Below are positions 40,394-50,439 of a stretch of 64,000 nucleotides of DNA, piece after piece; position 1 is the stretch's first letter, and every line of letters begins with the position of its first letter. Both the position numbers and the translations under genes were made by a program. A model generated the notes under the pieces. It saw nothing but the letters and a program-made list of their open reading frames with translations. It did not search any database and was not told the DNA's origin. The stretch comes from Micromonospora halophytica (GTDB lineage: Bacteria; Actinomycetota; Actinomycetes; Mycobacteriales; Micromonosporaceae), in assembly GCF_900090245.1 (NCBI RefSeq), contig NZ_FMDN01000006.1, positions 124,001 to 188,000 on the forward strand, read 5' to 3'.

Positions 40394-40624
40394 TCAGCTC
40401 TCGCGGTCGGTCCCGGCGCGGAAGTTCACCGCCTTGTGGGTGCCGTCGCAGAACGGCTTGAGCGCCGACTTGCCGCACCGGCACAGCGCGACCGTGCCCC
40501 GCCGTGCGTCGATGGTGCGCCCGTCGGGTGTGACCAGGGCGAAGTCGCCCCGGACCAGCAGTGGTCCGTCCGGGTAGGGGGTGATGACTGCCGCCGCGTC
40601 GGCGGTGGGGTCCTCGGCGCTCAT
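40394..40624 (-). CDS. CDGSH-type [2Fe-2S] protein
   Basis: 76 residues. The cluster motif reads C48-R-C50-GKSALKPF-C59-DGT-H63, the 3Cys-1His pattern of CDGSH/mitoNEET-type proteins that hold a [2Fe-2S] cluster and transfer electrons or clusters. There is no membrane anchor, so it is soluble. It is convergent with the haem-oxygenase-like diiron gene, and I recall the two families often being neighbours, which suggests a redox partnership. The ATG is at 40624. Confidence 0.9.
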   Translation of the reverse strand: MSAEDPTADAAAVITPYPDGPLLVRGDFALVTPDGRTIDARRGTVALCRCGKSALKPFCDGTHKAVNFRAGTDRES

Positions 40625-40816
40625 GCGTCGGATGTGCCCGTGCCGGTTCCGCCGAAACTCCTGCGTGACGGCTGTCCCGGCTGGGCGGTCCCGGACCGGG
40701 GGCACCTCGACCGGCGTACCGCCACCGACCCGGTGATTGCCCCCAATGCACCGTTTAGACCCCATCGGTACGGGAAGCCGGGCCGCGTGGTGAGCGAACG
40801 AGGCAAGGTGGGGCCG

Positions 40817-42229
40817 GTGCCCGAGGTGCAGAAGGGGCTCGTGGCCGAGGGCGCGGGCCTGGCCGGCGACCGGGTCGTGGCGGCGGGCAGTACCGCGCGG
40901 GTGCTGGTGGCGGCCGCCGCCAGGGCGCTGCGCGGCGCCGACTGCGCCGACCTGGGCCAGCCCACCCCGCTGTCCCGGTTCACCGCCGCGCCCGAGGCGG
41001 TACGCCGTGCCGCGGCCGCCCGGGCCGCCGGACGCGTCGCGCTCACCCCGGACCAGACCGCCGAGGTCGAGGCCGAACGGGTGGCCCGGTGGCTCGTCGA
41101 GCAGTACCCCCGCCGGCGCTACCCGGGAGTGGTCGTGGGCTCGCCGCACGCCGCCGCGGTGCACCTGGCGGTCGCGCTCGGCGTACCGTGGCTGCCGGCC
41201 GGCTTCGAGATGAGCGCGCACTGGAGCCGGGGAGCGGTGGACCGGCCCCGGGCCGCGCTCGACCACGGCGCGGCGCTCGCCGCCCGGCTGCTGGCCGGCA
41301 ACCCCGACCTGCACGTACGGCAGGTGCACTGCCCGGCCAGCCGGGGCGCGCTGGCCGGGGCGACCGTGTCGCTGCTGGCCCGGTGGCGGGCACTGCCGCT
41401 GGCGTACGCCCGCTTCCTGGCCGACCGGCTGCTGCCCGGTGCCCCGGTGCTGGTCGTCCGCGACGCCCGGACCTGGCCGGTGCTGGACGAGGGCCGGGGT
41501 CACAGCTTCCAGCTCGGCTGCCCGTCCAGCGGGCTGGAGCCGGTGGACTTCCACCCGGACTCGCCAGCCCTACGTCAGGTGCTGCGGTCCGCCGGCGGCA
41601 ACGGCGCCCACTGGGAACCGACCGAGGTCTCCTCGGCCGGGGAACACGCCGAGCACGGGGTGGAACCGGGCTTCGCCGAGGCGGCCCGACGCTGGGCCCA
41701 ACGCCACGGCCACGGCCTGCACGAGGTGCTCTTTCCGCACCCGGCCGCGCTGAGCGCCGCCGTCGCCGACCTCTACCGGCGCTGGCTGCGGCGGGCCGGC
41801 AAGACCGGCAACCGGTTGGTGGTCGAGTGCGGCCGGCTGCTCGACCCGTGGCAGGTGGTGCGGGCGGGGCTGGTGCCCTACTGGTGCGAGAACGCCACCC
41901 GGCGCAGCGTCGAGGCGGTGGAGTGGTGGCTCGCCGGCAGCGAGCCGTTCAGTTCGGTGGACGTGCTGCCGGAGTCGCCCGGCATGCGTACGCCGGCGGT
42001 GGCCGGACTGCCGCAGTGGCTCGCCGTCGCCGCGTTCGGTCGCCGTCGTCGGGCCCTGGACCGGACCGCCGCCCGCGGCTATCCGGTCGCCACCGTCCCC
42101 ACCCGCCGGGCCACCGAGGTGCTCCGCAACCAGCCGTACGACCTGCCGGTCCCGCCGCCGCTGGCCGCCGCCGAGGCCCTCGCGGCGCTGCGTGAGGGCG
42201 GCGCCCCGCTCGGACTGGCCGTGACCTGA
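40817..42229 (+). CDS. hypothetical protein, no family recognised
   Basis: 470 residues, soluble, with Ala/Arg-rich alpha/beta character. Recurrent patterns include VVVGSPHAAAVHLAVALGVPWLP, VLVVRDARTWPVLDEGRGHSFQLGCPS and RLVVECGRLLDPWQVVRAG, which could be Rossmann-like strands followed by helices, but no catalytic signature is convincing. WCENATRRSVEAVEWWLAGSEPF near the C-terminus is distinctive. GTG at 40817 has AAGGTGGGG upstream; GTG at 40790 is an in-frame alternative. A weak GTTT-N15-GGGAAG lies at 40753-40777. It may be a lineage-specific protein. Confidence 0.7.
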   Translation: MPEVQKGLVAEGAGLAGDRVVAAGSTARVLVAAAARALRGADCADLGQPTPLSRFTAAPEAVRRAAAARAAGRVALTPDQTAEVEAERVARWLVEQYPRRRYPGVVVGSPHAAAVHLAVALGVPWLPAGFEMSAHWSRGAVDRPRAALDHGAALAARLLAGNPDLHVRQVHCPASRGALAGATVSLLARWRALPLAYARFLADRLLPGAPVLVVRDARTWPVLDEGRGHSFQLGCPSSGLEPVDFHPDSPALRQVLRSAGGNGAHWEPTEVSSAGEHAEHGVEPGFAEAARRWAQRHGHGLHEVLFPHPAALSAAVADLYRRWLRRAGKTGNRLVVECGRLLDPWQVVRAGLVPYWCENATRRSVEAVEWWLAGSEPFSSVDVLPESPGMRTPAVAGLPQWLAVAAFGRRRRALDRTAARGYPVATVPTRRATEVLRNQPYDLPVPPPLAAAEALAALREGGAPLGLAVT

Positions 42230-42507
42230 CGGGCGGAAACCGGACGCCGGGCGGGCTGGCACCCGACCCGGCGGGCCGAGCCGCCGAAACATCCTCGCGA
42301 ACCCCGGGTCCCGTGATTGAGTACCTACGGAGCGGGAACACCGCTCGCTGCGACGGCCCCACATGCCGTGCGGCGCGCTCTCTGCCGCTCCCGCGCGTCC
42401 GGTGACACCGGCGCGTCACGTGACCCAACTTCCGGCCCGGTGCGTGGCCCGACCACGCGCACGACCGGCTCCGATCCGGGCGGGGGACCTTCCTGAGGGA
42501 GGCGCGG

Positions 42508-43650
42508 ATGTTCGGACAGACCACCACAACCACACCACCGCCGACGAACGAGCGCGGCCTGGAGGACCTGGACGCCGCGGCGCTGGCGTACGCGGCGCGG
42601 ATCGAGGGTCTGCCGCCCGAGCGGCGGCAGGAGGCACGGGACGACCTGGTCCGGTTCGCCCTGCCGTTCGCCGGCCGGCTGGCCCGCCGGTACCGGGGGC
42701 GGGGTGAGCCGCTGGAGGACCTGGAGCAGGTGGCCCGGCTCGGCCTGGTCAACGCCGTCGACCGGTACGACCCGGAGCGGGGCTCGTTCACCGCGTACGC
42801 GGCCATCACCATCGTCGGCGAGATCAAGCGGCACTTCCGCGACCGCACCTGGGGGGTGCACGTGCCCCGCCGGCTGCGCGACCTGATCCTGGAGGTCGGG
42901 CAGGCAACCGCGGCGCTGACCAGCGAGCTGTCCCGCGCGCCCAGCGTGGCGGAGCTGGCCGCGCGGCTGGAGACCCCGGAGGAGGAGATCCTCGCCGCGC
43001 TGGAGTCGGCCGCCGGCTACAGCCCGGCCTCGCTGAACGCGCCGGTCGGCGGGGAGAGTTCCGCCGAGTTCGGCGACCTGGTCGGCGAGTCGGACAACGC
43101 TCTGGAGTCGGTGGACGACCGGGTGACGGTCAGCGGGCTGCTGCACCGCCTGCCCTGGCGGGAGCGGCGCATCCTGGCCATGCGCTTCTACGGCAACCAG
43201 ACCCAGGCGGAGATCGCGGCCCGGTTCGGCATCTCGCAGATGCACGTCTCCCGGCTGCTGTCGCGCGCGCTGACCTGGCTGCGCCAGGCCATGCTGGCCG
43301 ACGCTCCGCCGCCCTGGCAGAACGGCGCCGCCGAGACCGGGACCGGGCGCAACCGGATCGCGCTCAAGCGCACCGGCGACCGGGTGGTGGTGGAGGTCGG
43401 CGGCGAGATCGACCGGGACGGCGCCGACCAGTTGCGCCGGGTGATGCTGGAGGCGGTCACCGGCCGGCCCCGCGAGGTCGTGGTCGACCTGGACGGCGCC
43501 GGTGGGGTCGACGCCGGCGGGATCGCGGCGCTGATGGCCGGCCGGGACGCGGCCGCCCGAACCGGCGTCCCGCTGCGGTTGACCCGGGTGCAGCCGGCGG
43601 TACGCCGATCGCTGACGGCGGCCGGTCTGCCGGCCACCGTCGACGCCTGA
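42508..43650 (+). CDS. SigF/SigB-family sigma factor fused to a C-terminal STAS domain
   Basis: 380 residues. Region 2 (about 45-115: EPLEDLEQVARLGLVNAVDRYDPERGSFTAYA), region 3 (about 118-180) and region 4 (about 205-262: GLLHRLPWRERRILAMRFYGNQTQAEIAARFGISQMHVSRLLSRAL) form a complete group 3 general-stress sigma factor. After a Pro-rich linker (268-282), residues 283-380 form a STAS domain (RVVVEVGGEIDRDGADQLRRVM...VVVDLDGAGGVDAGGIAALMA). At the switch site D335-A-G-G338 replaces DS(S/T)G, so the phosphorylatable Ser is missing. Stand-alone STAS proteins antagonise the anti-sigma kinase; here the antagonist is in cis and cannot be inactivated by phosphorylation. The ATG at 42508 follows GAGGGAGG. 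Confidence 0.9.
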   Translation: MFGQTTTTTPPPTNERGLEDLDAAALAYAARIEGLPPERRQEARDDLVRFALPFAGRLARRYRGRGEPLEDLEQVARLGLVNAVDRYDPERGSFTAYAAITIVGEIKRHFRDRTWGVHVPRRLRDLILEVGQATAALTSELSRAPSVAELAARLETPEEEILAALESAAGYSPASLNAPVGGESSAEFGDLVGESDNALESVDDRVTVSGLLHRLPWRERRILAMRFYGNQTQAEIAARFGISQMHVSRLLSRALTWLRQAMLADAPPPWQNGAAETGTGRNRIALKRTGDRVVVEVGGEIDRDGADQLRRVMLEAVTGRPREVVVDLDGAGGVDAGGIAALMAGRDAAARTGVPLRLTRVQPAVRRSLTAAGLPATVDA

Positions 43651-43661
43651 GCACCTGTCAC

Positions 43662-43695
43662 CCGACCCCGGCGCGGCTGTCCGCGCCGGGGTCGG
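43662..43695. terminator. terminator after the sigma-STAS gene
   Basis: CCGACCCCGGCGCGG (43662-43676) pairs perfectly with CCGCGCCGGGGTCGG (43681-43695) across the loop CTGT, 12 bases after the stop. The remaining 190 bases to the convergent ctaD end show no gene. Confidence 0.85.
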
Positions 43696-43888
43696 CCGGC
43701 ACCGGCCCCTCGTCCCGGCCGTCGACAGCCGACCGTCCGGAGTGGGCGGGCCCGTGGCGACGGCGGCAGAGGAGGCACATGGCCGTCGACGCGCGACCCC
43801 TTGCCTTGTGGACCCACCCCTCACTGCGGTGCGGGCCCGCGCGGAGTACGCCCAGGCCCCGCACCCGAGCGGTCTCGACGTACCCCGC

Positions 43889-45892
<2,004 letters not shown>

Positions 45893-45932
45893 GGCTCTCA
45901 CCCCGTCGTCACGACAGAAAGGACGGGCGTGA

Positions 45933-45958
45933 CTACCCGCCCCGCTGCCTATGTAACC
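45933..45958 (-). promoter_or_regulatory. near-consensus SigF/SigB-type promoter of ctaD
   Basis: On the minus strand: GGTTA (45958-45954), 15 bases, GGGTAG (45938-45933). It differs from GGTTT-N16-GGGTA by one base and one spacer position and is about 40 bases from the ctaD ATG. Confidence 0.5.
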
Positions 45959-45980
45959 AGGCGAGAGAGGTAATTTTCGG

Positions 45981-46709
45981 TCAAACCGCCGGCACGAGGG
46001 CCCAGACCACCTTGCCGTCGCCGAGCGGCGAGCTGCCCCAGCGCTGCGCCACCTCACGGACCAGCACCAGGCCCCGGCCACCCTCGGCGCGCAGCTCCGG
46101 GCAGCTGGCCCGGGCCGCCGTCGGGCTGCCGTCGGCCACCGAGACCTGCAGGTACGGCCGGCGCAGCGTCAGCGTCACCTGCATCGGCGTGTGCGCGTGC
46201 CGGACCACGTTGCCCACCAGTTCGCTGAGCACCAGCGAGGCCGGGCCCGCCAGCTCCGGGACGTTCCACCGACCGCAGGCCTCCGCGACCAGCTCCCGGG
46301 CCTTCCGACAGGCGGTCGCCACCGGCTCCAGCCGCACCCGCAGCCGGGGCGAGGCGGACGCTCCGGCCAGTTCGGTGGCCTCGGCGCAGCTGGGGCGTAC
46401 CGGCACCACCCGGCAGGCGGTGGACCTGGCCAGCCAGGCCGCGGCGTCGGCCGGGGGAGCGCAGAGCACCACCGGCACGGACGGCCAGTCGGCGGCCCGC
46501 CGGGCGGTGGCGGCGAAGACGGACAGCGCCAGCCGGTCGGCGACCTCCACCCCGTCGAGGTCGACCACCAGCGCGTCCGGCTGGCTGGTCAGGCAGCGGT
46601 CCAGCACGGTGTGCACCGAGCGCATCGTGGCGAGGTCCAGCGCGCCGGCGAGTCGCACGACGGTCACCGGGGACTCGTCGTGGACCTCACAGCTGATCCG
46701 GCTGGCCAT
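45981..46709 (-). CDS. STAS domain fused to an RsbW-type HATPase anti-sigma kinase
   Basis: 242 residues. Residues about 5-110 are a STAS-like domain; where DS(S/T)G is expected it has ADRLA (57-61), so no switch Ser. Residues about 130-240 are a GHKL/HATPase domain: [11 protein letters not shown] (N box, 162-172), VADGS (G1, 191-195) and EGGRGLVLV (G2). RsbW-type kinases bind sigma and phosphorylate STAS antagonists. The cis STAS may lock, tune or target the kinase. The ATG at 46709 follows GAGGAG. A perfect SigF-type promoter lies 42 bases upstream, suggesting feedback on the stress sigma factor. Confidence 0.85.
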   Translation of the reverse strand: MASRISCEVHDESPVTVVRLAGALDLATMRSVHTVLDRCLTSQPDALVVDLDGVEVADRLALSVFAATARRAADWPSVPVVLCAPPADAAAWLARSTACRVVPVRPSCAEATELAGASASPRLRVRLEPVATACRKARELVAEACGRWNVPELAGPASLVLSELVGNVVRHAHTPMQVTLTLRRPYLQVSVADGSPTAARASCPELRAEGGRGLVLVREVAQRWGSSPLGDGKVVWALVPAV

Positions 46710-46750
46710 CGGCTCCTCGATTCGGCTCGCGTGCTGGCAGATCCCCGCAG

Positions 46751-46777
46751 GTACCCGGGGCGGACCAGGCCGAAACC
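46751..46777 (-). promoter_or_regulatory. SigF/SigB-type promoter of the STAS-HATPase gene
   Basis: On the minus strand: GGTTT (46777-46773), 16 bases, GGGTAC (46756-46751), with the -10 box 42 bases from the ATG at 46709. An exact match to the GGTTT-N15-17-GGGTA consensus. Confidence 0.75.
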
Positions 46778-46803
46778 GGAACGCATTCGCCCGCCATGGC
46801 CGC

Positions 46804-46902
46804 TCAGCGGCGATCCCCGTCACGTCGGGCGAGCAGGCCCAGACCGAGCATGCCCACCCCCAGCCCCAGGTGCAGCACCGAGACCTGGAACACCCCGAAC
46901 AA
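46804..46902 (-). pseudogene. possible remnant of a DUF4383-like membrane protein
   Basis: A TTG-started frame of 32 codons reads LFGVFQVSVLHLGLGVGMLGLGLLARR, which resembles the FGxFxVxxLH...GVxGL opening of DUF4383 membrane proteins, then stops at 46804-46806. DUF4383 proteins are about 140 residues, so this would be a shortened relic. It lies directly after the glycosyltransferase stop, with no ribosome site. Confidence 0.25.
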
Positions 46903-46909
46903 GTCCGTC

Positions 46910-48067
46910 TCAGGCGGCCTGCAACTGGGGTACCCGTGCGCCCCGCCGGACCTGCTCGTAGAGGCCGACGTACCGCTGCGCCATCACCGCCGGGGTGAAC
47001 CGGACGGCGGCCTCCCGCCGGCACTCGTCGGCATCCAGCAGGCTGGCCGCGAGCAGCAGGTCACCCAGCTCCTCCTCGTCGCCGGTGAGCAGGCCGGTGC
47101 GCCCGTGCTCGATCAGCTCGGGCAGGCAGCCGCGGGCGGTCGCCACCACCGGCGTGCCCAGCGCCAGCGACTCCACCACGGCGGTGCCGCCCGGCTCCTC
47201 CCACCGTAGCGGGAAGAGCGAAACCTTCGCCCCGGCCAGCAGGTCGTCGCGCTCCTGCCCGGCGACCGTGCCCACCCACCGGACCAGCTCGCCGTCCACA
47301 TGGGGGGCCACCTCGTCGTAGAAGAACCGGACGTCCGGGTTCTGCCGGGCCTCGTCCCCGGCCGCGGCCAGGTCCTCCGGCCGGTGGTACGGCCCGACCG
47401 GCCCGGCGAGCACCAGCGGCACCCCGACCCGCTGGGCCAGCCGGGCGCCGACATCCTGCCCCTTGCCCGGGTTGATCCGGCCCAGGATGATCGCGTGGTC
47501 GCCCTTCTCCGGCCGGGGAGCGCGGTCCGCGCCCACGGCCAGCGGGGTGGACAGGTGCACGTGCCCCACGGAGTGCGCCTGCAACGCCCGGGGGGCGCGG
47601 GCGAGCTGGGCGGCGGAGACGCCGTTGACCCGGACCCGCTCACCGGCGTCCAGGTTGCCGTACAGCTCCGGGTGCTTGGCAAGGTCCCAGTGCAGGGTGT
47701 GCAGCACCGGCGGGGCGTCCGGGCCCATCGCCGAGAGGGTGGCCAGGCCGACCGCCTCCACGTGGTCGTGCACCAGGTCGATGTCGTCGCGGGCGTGCAG
47801 CTGCCGGATGACGCCGTTGAGGTGCGCCTGGGAAACCCCGCACACCTGGTTGTACGGCCGTTGCAGGGCGTGGAACTGCCCGTCGGGGAAGACCGAGAAC
47901 TTCTCGTCGACCGGCAGGGTGCTGGTGTCGACCGAGGCGAGCACCACCTTCACCCCGAGCCGCCGCAGCTCCGGCACCAGGGTGGCGATGACGTTCTCGA
48001 TGCCGCCGTAGCCGGGGGGCGGCACGGACAGCCAGGGGCCGGCGTTCATCAGGACCGTGAGACTCAT
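46910..48067 (-). CDS. GT4-family glycosyltransferase
   Basis: 385 residues, GT-B fold. The start (VLMNAGPWLSVPPPGYGGIENVIATLVPEL) has the PPxGYGGIE nucleotide-sugar loop of a subgroup of GT4 enzymes. IDLVHDHVEA, AIILGRINPGKGQ, LAGPVGPYH, VSLFPLRWEEPGGTAVVESLALGTPVVAT (EX7E) and GRTGLL follow. The donor and acceptor are unknown. It is 106 bases after gpgS on the same strand, so it may extend glucosylglycerate or act on a related compatible solute or glycolipid. The ATG at 48067 follows AAGGAAG. Confidence 0.82.
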   Translation of the reverse strand: MSLTVLMNAGPWLSVPPPGYGGIENVIATLVPELRRLGVKVVLASVDTSTLPVDEKFSVFPDGQFHALQRPYNQVCGVSQAHLNGVIRQLHARDDIDLVHDHVEAVGLATLSAMGPDAPPVLHTLHWDLAKHPELYGNLDAGERVRVNGVSAAQLARAPRALQAHSVGHVHLSTPLAVGADRAPRPEKGDHAIILGRINPGKGQDVGARLAQRVGVPLVLAGPVGPYHRPEDLAAAGDEARQNPDVRFFYDEVAPHVDGELVRWVGTVAGQERDDLLAGAKVSLFPLRWEEPGGTAVVESLALGTPVVATARGCLPELIEHGRTGLLTGDEEELGDLLLAASLLDADECRREAAVRFTPAVMAQRYVGLYEQVRRGARVPQLQAA

Positions 48068-48173
48068 CGCGTTGTCTTCCTTCCCTCGGCGGGGCCCCCG
48101 TCGGCCACCCGCTGCACGCCGTCGACCGACCCGTGGGGCCGGCCGTCCCGCGCCGGTCCTCGCGACCGGTCCC

Positions 48174-49193
48174 TCACGCCGCCACCCGCCGCCGCGGCAC
48201 CCGGTGGCGCAGCTGCGCCAACGGCGGACGCTCCTGCACCGACACGTCACTGACCACGATCTCCCGGTCCAGGTTGGGCAGCGCGTCCGAGCCGCCCCGG
48301 CGGAACTGGGTCAGCAGGGCGGCCGGCATCGTGCCCGGGCTGGCCCAGCCGCGTCGCTGCAGCCGCGACCAGGCGGTCTGCATGATCTGCGCCGACATCC
48401 GGCCCAGTGCCGCGGTGTCCTGGTGGCGGTGCTTGCGCTCGCCGAGGTCCACCTGGGCCAGCGCGTCCAGCCCCACCAGCTCCAGCAGGTCGATGAGCAT
48501 CGCCGTCTCCACGCCGTACCCGGAGACGAAGGGCACCCGCTCCAGCACGTCGCGCCGGCCGGCGTACTCGCCGGCCAGCGGCTGCACGAAGCCGGCCAGC
48601 TCCGGCCAGAAGAGGTTGAGCAGCGGCCGGGCCATCAGCTCCGTCACCCGCCCGCCGCCGTCGGCCTCCACGCTGTGGGCACCGACCAGCGGCCGGTGGT
48701 AGAAGCCCTTCACGAAGTCGACCGACGGATCGGTCAGCAACGGCCCGATCAGGCCCGTCACGAAGTGCGGCCGGAACTCGCGCAGGTCGGCGTCGACGAA
48801 CGCGACGACGTCGCCCTCGGCGGCGGCCAGACCGGCCCAGAGCGCGTCGCCCTTACCGGTCAGCCGGGGCAGGCCCCGGGTCATCTCGTCCTGGCCGACC
48901 ACCTCGGCGCCGGCGGCCCGGGCCACCTGCGCGGTCCGGTCGGTCGACCGGGAGTCGACCACGATCAACTCGTCGACCAGGGTGACCCGGTCCATCAGAT
49001 GTTCGCGGATCGTCGAAACGATCGCCCCGACCGTAGCCTCCTCGTTACGGGCGGGCAGCACGACGCTGACCCGGCTGTCACCCTTGGCGCGGATGAGCCG
49101 GCGTGCCGGCCAGTCCTGCGCCGACGTCGTCCGATACGTGGCCCATGCCTCCACGACGGGTGAGACGATCGCTTCTGTATCCCGCACTGACAC
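48174..49193 (-). CDS. gpgS: glucosyl-3-phosphoglycerate synthase-like GT2/GT81 glycosyltransferase
   Basis: 339 residues. GT-A fold with VSVVLPARNEEATVGAIV, ELIVVDSRSTDRTA, VAFVDADLREFRPHF (the metal-binding DxD region), KGFYHRP, GRVTELMARPLLNLFWPELAGFVQPLAGEYAGRR and VPFVSGYGVE, all as in mycobacterial GpgS (Rv1208). GpgS transfers glucose from a nucleotide sugar to 3-phosphoglycerate, giving the precursor of glucosylglycerate or of methylglucose lipopolysaccharide. The start is a GTG at 49193. A glucosyl-3-phosphoglycerate phosphatase is not in the window. Confidence 0.85.
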   Translation of the reverse strand: MSVRDTEAIVSPVVEAWATYRTTSAQDWPARRLIRAKGDSRVSVVLPARNEEATVGAIVSTIREHLMDRVTLVDELIVVDSRSTDRTAQVARAAGAEVVGQDEMTRGLPRLTGKGDALWAGLAAAEGDVVAFVDADLREFRPHFVTGLIGPLLTDPSVDFVKGFYHRPLVGAHSVEADGGGRVTELMARPLLNLFWPELAGFVQPLAGEYAGRRDVLERVPFVSGYGVETAMLIDLLELVGLDALAQVDLGERKHRHQDTAALGRMSAQIMQTAWSRLQRRGWASPGTMPAALLTQFRRGGSDALPNLDREIVVSDVSVQERPPLAQLRHRVPRRRVAA

Positions 49194-49404
49194 ACCCCCA
49201 GATCGTGGCGGAAACGCGGAGTGGGTTTTCCCGAATCCGCCCGCGCGCTAACCGGATCATGCCTAACAGCTTGATCACCAAGCGTTCTCCGGCCGGTTCC
49301 GGTCAGATGAACGGTGCGTTGCGCGCCCGTCGGGTTTCGCCGTCGGCCGGCGGGGGGAGTGCTCTGCCCGCTAGTCGTGACACAGCGTCGAGAGGGTCGG
49401 TGGA

Positions 49405-50439
49405 ATGCGTACGTGCCGGGTGGGACTGGTCGGGGCCGGTGGGGTGGCGCGACGCCATGCCCGCGTGTTGGCCGGATTCGAGGACGTGGAACTGCTCGGG
49501 GTGACCGACGTGGCCCGGGACGCGGCGGCGGAGCTGGCCGGCGCGCACGGTGGCCGTACCTTCGCCGACGTCGACGAGCTCCTCGCCGCCGGACCGGACG
49601 CGGTGTACGTCTGCGTGCCACCCTTCGCGCACGGGCCGGTGGAGGAGGCGGTGATCGCCGCGGGGGTCCCGATGTTCGTGGAGAAGCCGGTCGCGGTGGA
49701 CCTGGACACCGCCGAGCGGATCGCCGCGCTGGTGCAGGAGAAGGGGCTGCTCACCGCCGTCGGGCACCACTGGCGTTACCTGCACGTCGTCGAGCAGGCC
49801 CGGCAACTGCTCGCCGACCGTCCGGTGCGGATGGTCAACGGCTCCTGGCTGGACAAGGTCCCGCCGGTGGCCTGGTGGGCGGTGCGGGAGCGGTCCGGCG
49901 GTCCGGTCGTCGAGCAGGCCGCGCACGTGCTGGACCTGGTCCGCTCGCTGGTCGACGAGGCGGTCGAGGTGACCGCGTACGGCGACGGCACGCCACCCCC
50001 GGTCGACGGCGCCGACATCGACTCGGTGACCGCCGCCACCCTCCGGTTCGCCGGCGGCGCGGTCGGCACCCTCGCCGCGGCCTGCGTGCTGACCTGGAAG
50101 CACCGGGCGGGCCTGGAGATCCTCGCCGACGGGCTGGCGCTGTCGCTGGCCGAGGACGGCCTGGTGATCCGCGACGCCGACGGCGAGCGGCGGGTCGAGT
50201 CCGATCCGGACGGCGCGCGGGTCGCCGTGGACCGGGCCTTCATCGACGCGGTGACCGGGGTCGGCGACGACGTCCGGGTGCCGTACGCCGAGGCCCTGCG
50301 CACCCAGCGGCTCGCCCTCGCGGTCGCCGAGAGCGCCCGCACCGGGCGCAGCGTCACGTTGCCCACCGGCCCGGCCGCCACCCGGTCGCTCGCTCCCGTG
50401 CCGACCGCCGTCACCGAGGGGGTGAGCGTCGATGCGTGA
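49405..50439 (+). CDS. Gfo/Idh/MocA-family NAD(P)-dependent oxidoreductase
   Basis: 344 residues. The Rossmann motif GLVGAGGVARRHARVL is at the start and VFVEKPVAVDLD holds the EKP signature; a predicted beta-sheet substrate domain follows. Typical substrates are sugars, inositols or pseudo-sugars. The ATG at 49405 is preceded by GAGAGGG. Its stop overlaps the next dehydrogenase by eight bases, so the two are coupled and could catalyse successive oxidations or reductions of a polyol or aminosugar; the substrate is unknown. Confidence 0.88.
   Translation: MRTCRVGLVGAGGVARRHARVLAGFEDVELLGVTDVARDAAAELAGAHGGRTFADVDELLAAGPDAVYVCVPPFAHGPVEEAVIAAGVPMFVEKPVAVDLDTAERIAALVQEKGLLTAVGHHWRYLHVVEQARQLLADRPVRMVNGSWLDKVPPVAWWAVRERSGGPVVEQAAHVLDLVRSLVDEAVEVTAYGDGTPPPVDGADIDSVTAATLRFAGGAVGTLAAACVLTWKHRAGLEILADGLALSLAEDGLVIRDADGERRVESDPDGARVAVDRAFIDAVTGVGDDVRVPYAEALRTQRLALAVAESARTGRSVTLPTGPAATRSLAPVPTAVTEGVSVDA

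Noticed and set aside
40634..40658. GTTT-N15-GGGCAC on the minus strand before the CDGSH gene
   Set aside because: One mismatch, and only ten bases from the ATG, too close for a promoter with a leader; judged chance.
46191..46961. Plus-strand open frame opposite the STAS-HATPase gene
   Set aside because: The minus-strand frame has N, G1 and G2 boxes, a ribosome site and a SigF-type promoter; the plus frame has no signature.
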